A DNA stretch of 6,226 nt from Finegoldia magna. Its GTDB lineage: Bacteria; Bacillota; Clostridia; Tissierellales; Peptoniphilaceae. This document shows positions 1 to 5,320 of the stretch, one piece after another; positions within the stretch are counted from its first letter, which is position 1, and each line of letters opens with the position of its first letter. The DNA is taken from the NCBI RefSeq assembly GCF_018371055.1, contig NZ_JAGYZD010000092.1, positions 1 through 6,226 of the forward strand, written 5' to 3'. The notes below the pieces were generated by a model, which was given only the letters and a program-made list of their open reading frames with translations, searched no databases and was not told where the DNA came from. Made by a program: the position numbers and the translations under genes.

Positions 1-108
1 ATAAAAAGTATCCGGTGATTTCGGCAAATCTTGGGCAAAAGCATTTACATTAAAAATTAATAAAAAAGCTAAAACAAATGAGAATATCAATCTAAATTGT
101 TTTCTCAT
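1..108 (-). CDS. TPM-domain (YgcG-like) secreted protein, N-terminal fragment
   Basis: Only the first 36 codons are in the window; the gene continues past position 1. The start ATG (106-108) lies 12 bases after the lemA stop, and the ribosome binding sequence AGGAC overlaps that stop codon (TAGGAC). Residues 1-25 form a typical signal peptide: MRKQFR, then a hydrophobic stretch to about residue 19, then NVNAFA with a likely signal peptidase cut between A25 and Q26. The mature start, QDLPKSPDTFY, resembles the segment that usually leads into a TPM domain (formerly DUF477, as in E. coli YgcG), where P-x-x-x-x-FY precedes V-N-D. TPM proteins are usually secreted or membrane anchored and are very often encoded next to LemA, as here. 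The biochemical role of bacterial TPM proteins of this type is not settled. The family call rests on the leader, eleven residues and the neighbour, so it is an inference; the reading frame and signal peptide are directly visible. Confidence 0.7.
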   Translation of the reverse strand, partial: MRKQFRLIFSFVLAFLLIFNVNAFAQDLPKSPDTFY

Positions 109-120
109 TATTTATTTGTC

Positions 121-675
121 CTATTCAAAGTTAACTTGTGGTGCTTTTTGTGCTGAAGCATCTGCTTCAAAGTATTTTTCAGAGCTAAATCCCATTAATC
201 TAGCAAATATTACTGTTGGGAATCTCTTAACTTTTTGATTGTATGATTTTACAACTGTGTTGTAATTCTTTCTTTCTGTAGCGATTCTGTTTTCTGAACC
301 TGCTAATTCATCCATAAGTTGTGTAAAGTGGGTATCTGATTTTAGTTCAGGATATCTTTCTACAACAACATTCATACCGTTTAATGCACTTGTCAATTCA
401 TCATTTGCTTTTGCTAATTCTTCTGGATCTTTGGCATTTTTTACACCAGCTCTAGCTTCAGATACTTTGATGAATACATCTTCTTCATGCTTTGCAAATC
501 CTTTTGCTGTGTTAACCAAGTTTGGAATCAAATCCGCCCTTCTTTGAACAACGTTTTGAACTTGTGCATATGCTTCGTTCACATTTTCCTTTGATTGAAC
601 TAATCCGTTGTATTGTGGCACTAATAATAATGCTAACACAACAATAATCCCTATAATAACTCCTGCTTTTTTCAT
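121..675 (-). CDS. lemA: LemA family membrane protein
   Basis: A 184-residue protein of the usual LemA length. Residues 5-21 are one hydrophobic segment after a short MKKAG start, giving an N-terminal membrane anchor with the rest a helical, largely charged domain. The family signature RRADLIPNLVNTAKGFAKHE (residues 45-64) is complete, and a second conserved block follows with ERYPELKSD (107-115), GSENRIATERKNYN (126-139) and FPTVIFARLMGF (152-163). LemA proteins fold as an antiparallel helical bundle; they are widespread, with no agreed molecular function. The start is fixed by an excellent AGGAGGAAG site 1-2 bases upstream of ATG spacing, which shares its first bases with the thiI stop (TAGGAGGAAGTATG). 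The gene is therefore the third of an operon and likely coupled to thiI translation. The TPM-domain gene follows 12 bases later, the standard LemA partner. The link to thiI may be only operon neighbourhood. The family call is secure. Confidence 0.95.
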   Translation of the reverse strand: MKKAGVIIGIIVVLALLLVPQYNGLVQSKENVNEAYAQVQNVVQRRADLIPNLVNTAKGFAKHEEDVFIKVSEARAGVKNAKDPEELAKANDELTSALNGMNVVVERYPELKSDTHFTQLMDELAGSENRIATERKNYNTVVKSYNQKVKRFPTVIFARLMGFSSEKYFEADASAQKAPQVNFE

Positions 676-686
676 ACTTCCTCCTA
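676..686 (-). promoter_or_regulatory. lemA ribosome binding site overlapping the thiI stop codon
   Basis: On the minus strand the junction reads TAGGAGGAAGTATG: the TAG (684-686) ends thiI and its AG is part of the AGGAGGAAG Shine-Dalgarno sequence for lemA. Ribosomes ending thiI stop on top of the next binding site, so coupled translation or re-initiation is likely (inference from layout). Confidence 0.8.
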
Positions 687-1859
687 TTGTCTAATCTTAA
701 TTAATTCCATATTATCTATACATTCTTGAACCAAGGCTTCAATGTCTAGGTTTTCTTCTTCTCTTTTGACATCGTAAATTCTTGGTTTAGTCACTGGTCT
801 TTTTGGCGTAAACACCGTGCAACAATCTTCAAAAGGCAAAATTGATGTTTCGTAAGTTCCTATTTCTCTTGCTATTTCTATGATTTCTGTTTTATCACTT
901 GCAATCAAAGGTCTTAAAATAGGAAGACTTGTAACTTCGTTGATAACTGAAACTCCTTGAATAGTTTGACTTGCAACTTGACCCAAGCTTTCTCCTGTAA
1001 TCAAAGCGTCAATTTTGTTTTCATTTGCAATTCTTTCTGCAATTCTCATCATAAATCTTCTAGAAATGATAGTCATCATTCTTTCCTTGCAGTTTTTGGT
1101 GATAGCTTTGTACACTGGAAGCAAGTTCACAGAATAAAAGTTAATATTACCAGTATAATAAGAAACTTCTTCTGCTAATTGCTTAACTTTTTCAAACCCT
1201 CTTTGACTTGTGAATGGGTAGCTGTGGAAGTGCAAACAATCCACACGAACTCCTCTTTTTGCCATTAGAAAAGCAGCAACAGGACTATCTATACCACCTG
1301 ATAATAACAACAAACCTCTTCCAGAACTTCCAATTGGAAGACCTCCCCATCCTTTTATTCTATCCGTGTAAACATAACAATTATCCTTAATGTCTACATA
1401 AACAAAAAAGTCAGGATTTTTGATGTCAACCTTAACATAATTTCCGTATTTTTTTAATATCGTGCCACCTAAAAGCGGATTCAATTCTGGCGATTTTGGT
1501 TCAAATTTCTTGTCAACTCTATGAACATCAACTTTGAAAGTTTGAAGTTTGTCTTCGATAATTTTACCTTCTATTATCTTTAATACCCCGTCTTGCATAC
1601 TTTCAACCGTTTTTTCACATTTTATGCAAGGACTAATGTACACAATTCCAAAAACTTTTTTAATTTTGTCTATCATTTCATCAAAATCATTGACATCAGC
1701 CTTGATGTACAACTTACCTTGTTCTTGATAGTATTCTTCTATTTTATAATCAGAAATCGCATCCAAAATCTTACTTATTGCACGTTTTTCGAAAGTGTGT
1801 CTATTCTTTCCTTTTAATGTTAGTTCTCCAAAACTAACCGATATATACCAATCTAACAT
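684..1859 (-). CDS. thiI: tRNA 4-thiouridine synthase ThiI (no rhodanese domain)
   Basis: A 391-residue ThiI, which adenylates U8 of tRNA and replaces its oxygen with sulfur to give s4U; some ThiI proteins also supply sulfur for the thiamine thiazole. The N-terminal ferredoxin-like part carries FGELTLKGKNR (10-20). A THUMP domain spans roughly 60-165, and the PP-loop ATPase domain begins near 180 with SGGIDSP (187-193). Further conserved blocks are CLHFHSYPFTS (208-218), TGESLGQVASQT (288-299) and FEDCCTVFTPKRP (343-355). C347 lines up with the PP-loop cysteine of E. coli ThiI (C344); C346 is next to it. The E. coli-type rhodanese domain with the second catalytic cysteine is absent, as is normal in Gram-positive ThiI, so sulfur must come straight from a desulfurase. 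That enzyme is encoded immediately upstream: its TAA abuts this ATG (TAAATG) and its last codons form the ribosome binding site. All ten tRNAs in the window have the U8 target. Confidence 0.96.
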   Translation of the reverse strand: MLDWYISVSFGELTLKGKNRHTFEKRAISKILDAISDYKIEEYYQEQGKLYIKADVNDFDEMIDKIKKVFGIVYISPCIKCEKTVESMQDGVLKIIEGKIIEDKLQTFKVDVHRVDKKFEPKSPELNPLLGGTILKKYGNYVKVDIKNPDFFVYVDIKDNCYVYTDRIKGWGGLPIGSSGRGLLLLSGGIDSPVAAFLMAKRGVRVDCLHFHSYPFTSQRGFEKVKQLAEEVSYYTGNINFYSVNLLPVYKAITKNCKERMMTIISRRFMMRIAERIANENKIDALITGESLGQVASQTIQGVSVINEVTSLPILRPLIASDKTEIIEIAREIGTYETSILPFEDCCTVFTPKRPVTKPRIYDVKREEENLDIEALVQECIDNMELIKIRQ

Positions 1860-1869
1860 TTATCTCCTC
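1857..1869 (-). promoter_or_regulatory. thiI ribosome binding site inside the desulfurase 3' end
   Basis: The minus strand reads GAGGAGATAAATG: the AGG AGA codons (Arg-Arg) ending the desulfurase are themselves the Shine-Dalgarno sequence, the TAA stop follows, and the thiI ATG starts at the very next base. The spacing from GGAG to ATG is about 5-6 bases. The layout decides the thiI start and suggests translational coupling. Confidence 0.8.
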
Positions 1870-2987
1870 ATAATATCTCTAATATCTTCTAATCTAAGCT
1901 TTAATTTCTCAACAAATATATCCAGTACATCCTCAGGCGTATCATCAGTAAATGAAATTCTTATACATCCATCTGAAAACTCATCAGGTGTGTTAATACT
2001 TTGGATAATTCTTGATTTTTTGGAACCATTACATGCACTCCCAGTAGAAATATAAATTCCATCTTGTTCCAAATAATGTAGCAAAACTTCACTCTTAATG
2101 TAATTAAAGCATACGTTCGTAATATATGGACTGTATCCTTCTAGTTTGGAATTAAAATACACACCATCAATTTTTGATAACTCATCCATCAAATATGACT
2201 TCATCTTGTATAATCTGTCGTAAGTCTCATCAATTTTTGAAAAAACTTCTTCACTTGCGCATTTCAATGCCACAATTCCCGCTACATTTTCAGTTCCCGG
2301 AGAAATTCCAGACTCTTGTGATCCACCTATTATAAGAGGCTTTACTCTTTCAGGATTTCTTATGAAAATCGCACCAATTCCTTTTGGAGCGTGGATCTTG
2401 TGACCACTAATTGTGTAGAAATCAATCTTCGCTTCATTAATATCCAATTTAATTTTGCCAAAACCTTGAATCCCATCAACATGAAACAAAGTATTAGGAT
2501 TTTTCTCTTTAATTTTTTTCCCCAATTCTGTAATTGGAAGAATTTTACCAGTTTCATTATTAACATGCATAACTGAAACTAAACGTGTTTTTTCATTTAT
2601 CAAATCAATAATATCTTCGACTTTAAAATCATCACTTACATTTACAAAATGAACTGTCCTATTTTCCTTCAATTTATTATAAGTCTTAAACACAGAAGAA
2701 TGTTCGATATTTGTAGTTATAAATTCTTCTTTTTTATCATTTGTAACACTACCATTGATTGAAATATTATTACCCTCAGTTCCGCAAGATGTAAAGAACA
2801 AATTCTCTGATCTTACATTTAATAAGTTTGCGATTGTATTTCTTGAATCAGTAACAAGTTTTTCAGCTCTCATTCCAAAATCGTACAAACTTGAAGGATT
2901 ACCAAAATCAACAGTCATTGCATTAACCATTTCTTTTACTGCATTTTCCGACACTTTTGTAGTAGCAGCATTATCTAAATATATCAT
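1860..2987 (-). CDS. Cysteine desulfurase, NifS/IscS type (NifZ-like partner of ThiI)
   Basis: A 375-residue PLP enzyme (class V aminotransferase fold) that takes sulfur from cysteine as an enzyme persulfide and releases alanine. It starts with the family hallmark YLDNAATT (3-10). Then come TSCGTEGNN (66-74), the cofactor-stacking histidine in IEHSS (H96), NNETG (143-147), HVDGIQ (169-174, with D171 and Q174 near the PLP ring) and the Schiff-base lysine in SGHK (K197). PGTENVAG (230-237) and the active-site cysteine loop STGSACNG (314-321, C319) follow; the short loop fits the IscS/NifS rather than the SufS class. C-terminal RISF (343-346) is also typical. Translation starts at the ATG at 2985-2987 behind AAGGGATATA, a moderate site. 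Being first in the operon and fused stop-to-start with thiI, it is most likely the dedicated sulfur donor for ThiI, like Bacillus subtilis NifZ. No IscU or SufU gene is nearby, which argues against a main iron-sulfur cluster role. The enzyme class is secure, the specific role inferred. Confidence 0.95.
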   Translation of the reverse strand: MIYLDNAATTKVSENAVKEMVNAMTVDFGNPSSLYDFGMRAEKLVTDSRNTIANLLNVRSENLFFTSCGTEGNNISINGSVTNDKKEEFITTNIEHSSVFKTYNKLKENRTVHFVNVSDDFKVEDIIDLINEKTRLVSVMHVNNETGKILPITELGKKIKEKNPNTLFHVDGIQGFGKIKLDINEAKIDFYTISGHKIHAPKGIGAIFIRNPERVKPLIIGGSQESGISPGTENVAGIVALKCASEEVFSKIDETYDRLYKMKSYLMDELSKIDGVYFNSKLEGYSPYITNVCFNYIKSEVLLHYLEQDGIYISTGSACNGSKKSRIIQSINTPDEFSDGCIRISFTDDTPEDVLDIFVEKLKLRLEDIRDIMRR

Positions 2988-3022
2988 TATATCCCTTCAT
3001 TTCTATTTAAAATCATACTAAT

Positions 3023-3050
3023 ATTATAACATGTAGAGAAAATTTACCAA
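3023..3050 (-). promoter_or_regulatory. Promoter of the desulfurase-thiI-lemA-TPM operon
   Basis: On the minus strand, TTGGTA (3045-3050) is followed by a 16-base spacer and then TATAAT (3023-3028). The three bases before the -10 box are TGT, giving an extended -10 (TGnTATAAT). Transcription would start near 3016, leaving a leader of about 29 bases before the ATG. That leader is too short for a riboswitch or T-box. No operator repeat is obvious. Confidence 0.65.
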
Positions 3051-3058
3051 AATAATAG

Positions 3059-3075
3059 TATAATGGAAATGGTGA
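3059..3075 (+). promoter_or_regulatory. Possible -10 box and ribosome binding site of the 3080 gene
   Basis: TATAAT at 3059-3064 is a perfect -10 hexamer on the plus strand, and GGTGAT at 3071-3076 is the ribosome binding site five or so bases before the ATG at 3080. No good -35 box sits 16-18 bases upstream (GAGAAA is there). A start about seven bases after this -10 would also leave a leader of only about 9 bases. The promoter is therefore uncertain; the binding site is more credible and supports the chosen start. Confidence 0.35.
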
Positions 3076-3079
3076 TAAA

Positions 3080-3925
3080 ATGAATGAAAATCAGGCTATT
3101 ATAAATATAGAAACAACAGGAATCGATCCTCACAAAAACCACATTTATCTTATAAACATATTTACAAATGATAGATACTATAATTTTTACTCAACAAATA
3201 ATGAAACTGAAGAAAAAATTATAAAATCAGCTTATAAAATCATACAATACAAACAAATTATTTGCTTTAGTGAATTTGACGTAAAATTTATAAATACAAA
3301 AATAATAAAATACACAGAATTTGATGTCATTAATAATTTTATTTACTTGCAAAAATTAATTAGAAATTACTACAATTCAAAATTCACTTCACTTAAAGCA
3401 AAAGATTTGTCATCAAAATTATTCGATATTAATTTAGATGATAAATCAAAATCTGTGAAATTATATAAAAAGTTCTCAAAATCGAATCGTATTTCAGATG
3501 AATTAATAGAATGTGCCAAAACATCAATGAGTTTTAAGATAAAACTTTACAATTATATGAAGAATTTCTTTGAAGAAAATTGTGATACATTTGATGTGTA
3601 CACAAATTTCGTTAGATATTTGCTATATGATATTAAGAAAATAAAAAATAACTTAGAAATTAGTTTGATTACAGATAATAAAATGGAAATTGATGCAATG
3701 TATGAATCAACTCAAATCAAATCACAGGGAATGTTTATGACTTTAAGTTTGAGTTTGCATGAAGGGTACATTGAAGATGATTTTGTGGAATGCGCAATGA
3801 CAAGTATGGAAAACAATTATAATTTAATAAACAATTACTACCCTTTAGTCATAAATGATGAATTTATTTATGATAATATTAAAGAATTAGTAAAATACAC
3901 ACTTATGGAGATTTTTAATGAATAA
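3080..3925 (+). CDS. Degenerate YprB-type RNase H-like (DEDD exonuclease fold) protein
   Basis: A 281-residue soluble protein, rich in Lys, Asn and Ile, with no signal peptide or membrane segment. The N-terminal 165 residues follow the pattern of the YprB/RNase_H_2 family. IINIETTGID (7-16) plus HIYLINIF (21-28) matches the first exonuclease block, FSEFDVKFI (63-71) the second, FDVINNFIYLQKL (81-93) the conserved Asp-containing strand, and SLKAKDLSSKLFDI (104-117) the Leu-Lys segment. In active family members the first block is DIETTG; here the Asp is Asn (N9, codon AAT). The last motif, usually N-x-x-D, appears as ECAKTSM (144-150) with no acidic residue, so the protein is probably not a working nuclease. 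Residues 166-281 match nothing I recognise, but repeat the motif as ECAMTSM (237-243). The gene faces away from the thiI operon and overlaps the next gene by 8 bases (ATGAATAA), so the two are likely co-expressed. The fold assignment is by eye from motifs; the function is unknown. Confidence 0.6.
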   Translation: MNENQAIINIETTGIDPHKNHIYLINIFTNDRYYNFYSTNNETEEKIIKSAYKIIQYKQIICFSEFDVKFINTKIIKYTEFDVINNFIYLQKLIRNYYNSKFTSLKAKDLSSKLFDINLDDKSKSVKLYKKFSKSNRISDELIECAKTSMSFKIKLYNYMKNFFEENCDTFDVYTNFVRYLLYDIKKIKNNLEISLITDNKMEIDAMYESTQIKSQGMFMTLSLSLHEGYIEDDFVECAMTSMENNYNLINNYYPLVINDEFIYDNIKELVKYTLMEIFNE

Positions 3926-4523
3926 AAGGACAAAACAAATATTGTTTGCAATATTAGGAAACTTAATAATCGGATTTAGTATCGGAATACTCAGACTTTC
4001 AAAATTAGGTGTAGATCCTCTTAGTTTTATGAACAGTGGATTTTCTGATTTTTTGAATAAAGATTTTGGAACTGTAATTACTGTTACCAATTTCATATTA
4101 ATTGTTATTGTATTTTTAGGCCACAGAAAATCTATCGGACTTGGAACAGTCATAAATATGGCGACTGTAGGATACAGTGCTGATTTTTCGTATATGCTAC
4201 TAAAATTTATGGATACTGACAAATTTTGGGTTAACTTTATTCTATTGATAATTGGAATAAATATTATGAGTATAGGAGTTGGAATTTACTTGGAAGCTGA
4301 CCTGGGTGCCAGTGCTTATGACGCTATGCCCTATGTTGTAGACAATGTTGTAAAAAAAGATTTATCATATAAATATACAAGGATAGTATTAGACATAATA
4401 TGCATAGTGGTTGGTCTATTATTTGGAGAAAAAATAGGAATAGGTACTATATTTTTAGGATTTTTATCCGGCCCACTAATTGTATTTTATAGGAATTTGG
4501 CCAAAAAATTGATTTTTGAATAG
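3918..4523 (+). CDS. YczE/YyaS-type integral membrane protein
   Basis: A 201-residue, very hydrophobic protein with about five membrane segments (roughly 8-26, 53-68, 73-96, 104-124 and 153-170, with a further hydrophobic stretch at 174-191). The halves repeat each other. IGFSIGILRLSKLGVDPLS (18-36) parallels IGVGIYLEADLGASAYDAM (119-137), and SIGLGTVIN (72-80) parallels KIGIGTIFL (172-180). The G-x-G-I-x-L-x-x-A-x-L-G and I-G-x-G-T-I patterns are typical of the YczE/YyaS family of membrane proteins, which lacks a firmly known substrate; some members are annotated as regulators or transporters without strong proof. The start ATG at 3918 has GGAG (3907-3910) seven bases upstream and sits inside the last codons of the preceding gene, so translation is coupled. 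No terminator is seen between this gene and the pilin-like gene, which has its own promoter. The family is likely, the function unknown. Confidence 0.8.
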   Translation: MNKRTKQILFAILGNLIIGFSIGILRLSKLGVDPLSFMNSGFSDFLNKDFGTVITVTNFILIVIVFLGHRKSIGLGTVINMATVGYSADFSYMLLKFMDTDKFWVNFILLIIGINIMSIGVGIYLEADLGASAYDAMPYVVDNVVKKDLSYKYTRIVLDIICIVVGLLFGEKIGIGTIFLGFLSGPLIVFYRNLAKKLIFE

Positions 4524-4548
4524 ATTTAAAAATATTTAATTATTTGTA

Positions 4549-4576
4549 TTGAATAATCCTTGGTTTTGATTATAAT
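4549..4576 (+). promoter_or_regulatory. Promoter of the pilin-like gene
   Basis: TTGAAT (4549-4554), a 16-base spacer, and TATAAT (4571-4576) form a good sigma-A-type promoter on the plus strand. Transcription would begin near 4583, giving a leader of about 30 bases that contains GGAGG (4603-4607) five bases before the ATG. The strong elements suggest the gene is expressed separately from the membrane protein gene before it. Confidence 0.7.
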
Positions 4577-4612
4577 AAAAGTAAGTAGAATAATAAATAA
4601 CTGGAGGAAATC

Positions 4613-4987
4613 ATGAAACTACAATCTTTAAAAAAGAAGAAAAAAGGATTTACATTACTTGAATTATTGGTTGTATTAGCTATCCTTGCAATACTTATAG
4701 CAATAGCTATCCCAGTCTACAAAAACCAAAAAGAAAAAGCAGCTATAACTGCCCACAATGCAAACGTAAGAGTATTAGAAACAGCTGTGGAAAGTTATAG
4801 TCAAGATCATGATGGTGAATTACCTGGAGATTTGCAAGACCTTGTTAAAGGAGAATATATCAAAAGTGTACCTAAAGTTCCAGCAAGTGAAGAGTTAAAA
4901 GGTAAATCTTATTCAATAACTAATGGAAAAATTGAACCTGGAGAAATTCATAATGATAATGAAACAGGCAAAACACCAAAAAAATAA
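4613..4987 (+). CDS. Type IV pilin / pseudopilin-like precursor (orphan)
   Basis: A 124-residue precursor with a class III (type IV prepilin) leader: residues 1-12 end in five lysines and a glycine (KKKKKG). The prepilin peptidase cut would fall between G12 and F13, leaving F-T-L-L-E at the mature N terminus with the conserved Glu at +5 (E17). The hydrophobic helix runs from about 13 to 35 and ends in IAIAIPVYKNQ. The mature protein of about 112 residues has a soluble helix (AAITAHNANVRVLETAVESY, 40-59), then GELPGDLQDLV-like segments usual in ComGC/GspG-type pseudopilins, and a charged, flexible end (NDNETGKTPKK). It has no cysteines. It would be held in the membrane and assembled into a thin pilus or competence-type pseudopilus. 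No pilin peptidase, assembly ATPase or membrane platform gene is beside it, so the machinery must be encoded elsewhere. It has its own promoter and a terminator at 5048-5078. The prepilin class is clear; the exact filament type is not. Confidence 0.9.
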   Translation: MKLQSLKKKKKGFTLLELLVVLAILAILIAIAIPVYKNQKEKAAITAHNANVRVLETAVESYSQDHDGELPGDLQDLVKGEYIKSVPKVPASEELKGKSYSITNGKIEPGEIHNDNETGKTPKK

Positions 4988-4995
4988 AACAATAT

Positions 4996-5031
4996 AATAT
5001 CAAATCTGCATAAATAAGCAGATTTGATATT
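4996..5031. terminator. Perfect 14-bp hairpin after the pilin-like gene
   Basis: AATATCAAATCTGC (4996-5009) and its exact reverse complement (5018-5031) enclose an 8-base loop. It begins eight bases after the pilin stop. On the plus strand no T run follows, so it is a poor terminator there and could instead protect the mRNA 3' end. On the minus strand it is followed by a T-rich stretch (TTTTATTTTTT a few bases on), so it could act as a backup stop for transcription leaving tRNA-Arg. Confidence 0.6.
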
Positions 5032-5047
5032 GAACTTAATGACATTC

Positions 5048-5078
5048 AAAAAGATAGCTAAAATTAGCTATCTTTTTT
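5048..5078. terminator. Bidirectional intrinsic terminator
   Basis: AAAAAGATAGCTA (5048-5060) and TAGCTATCTTTTT (5065-5077) form a perfect 13-bp stem with a 4-base loop (AAAT). The plus strand ends in TTTTTT and the minus strand also ends in a T run. It lies between the convergent pilin-like transcript and tRNA-Arg(CCG), only four bases from the tRNA CCA, and most likely ends both. Confidence 0.85.
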
Positions 5079-5081
5079 ATT

Positions 5082-5157
5082 TGGCAGAGATTGAAGGAAT
5101 CGAACCTTCATCCTTCAGATTCGGAGTCTGACATTTTACCAATTAAACTAAATCTCT
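5082..5157 (-). tRNA. tRNA-Arg(CCG)
   Basis: A 76-base cloverleaf with encoded CCA. The acceptor AGAGATT/AATCTCT has discriminator G. The D stem is GTTT/AAAT, the anticodon stem TCAGA/TCTGA encloses CTCCGAA, and the T arm is GAAGG-TTCGATT-CCTTC. Anticodon CCG reads CGG only. The gene is unusually AT-rich for a tRNA, starts with an A1-U72 pair, and has U rather than A after the G18-G19 pair (position 20), where arginine tRNAs usually carry A20. It stands apart from the nine-gene cluster behind a terminator, so it needs its own promoter. The structure is complete and looks functional; Arg identity follows from the anticodon. Confidence 0.9.
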
Positions 5158-5186
5158 ATGCCCTATCATTTATGAATATATTTTAA

Positions 5187-5192
5187 ATTATA
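5187..5192 (-). promoter_or_regulatory. Possible -10 box for tRNA-Arg(CCG)
   Basis: TATAAT on the minus strand (forward ATTATA), about 30 bases upstream of the tRNA 5' end, is the best placed -10 box. The -35 position 17 bases upstream (TATGTA) is poor, and the spacer is a 16-bp palindrome. A second TATAAT lies further upstream (minus strand, around 5225-5230) without a good -35. Assignment is tentative. Confidence 0.35.
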
Positions 5193-5193
5193 G

Positions 5194-5209
5194 TTGTTTT
5201 ATAAAACAA
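5194..5209. repeat. 16-bp perfect palindrome in the tRNA-Arg upstream region
   Basis: TTGTTTTATAAAACAA is its own reverse complement. It fills nearly all of the 17-base gap upstream of the possible -10 box for tRNA-Arg(CCG). It could be a protein-binding site or a chance result of high AT content. The rest of the 5158-5320 spacer holds no gene. Confidence 0.5.
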
Positions 5210-5266
5210 TACATAATTTACGTATTATAAATTTTACTTACACTGAAAATATATAATCTCATAAAA

Positions 5267-5290
5267 AATTGTTACGTTAATTGTTACGTT
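5267..5290. repeat. Two tandem copies of a 12-bp unit
   Basis: AATTGTTACGTT occurs twice head to tail with no gap (5267-5278 and 5279-5290). It lies between the cluster terminator and tRNA-Arg(CCG), about 110 bases upstream of the latter. A 12-base spacing puts the copies close to, but not exactly, one helical turn apart. The function is unknown. Confidence 0.55.
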
Positions 5291-5320
5291 TTATTATCGT
5301 AGATTAAATATATAAAACAT

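Noticed and set aside
957..1178. Plus-strand open frames inside thiI and the desulfurase (also 1593-1817, 1795-2055, 2391-2576, 2755-3021) and a second minus frame at 2360-2566
   Set aside because: They lie opposite or within strongly conserved genes, have no ribosome binding sites, and their translations show no family pattern.
2988..3079. T-box or SAM/thiamine riboswitch upstream of the desulfurase-thiI operon
   Set aside because: The leader after the promoter is only about 29 bases, too short for any of these, and no specifier or terminator stem is seen.
3887..4222. Minus-strand open frame of 111 codons across the start of the YczE-like gene
   Set aside because: It covers a well-supported membrane protein gene, and its composition mirrors that gene's hydrophobic codons.
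4524..4570. Terminator between the YczE-like gene and the pilin-like gene
   Set aside because: Only a weak 6-bp A-T inverted repeat (ATTATT/AATAAT) is present, without G-C pairs or a T run directly after it.
5267..5290. CRISPR array
   Set aside because: Just two 12-bp units with no spacer between them.
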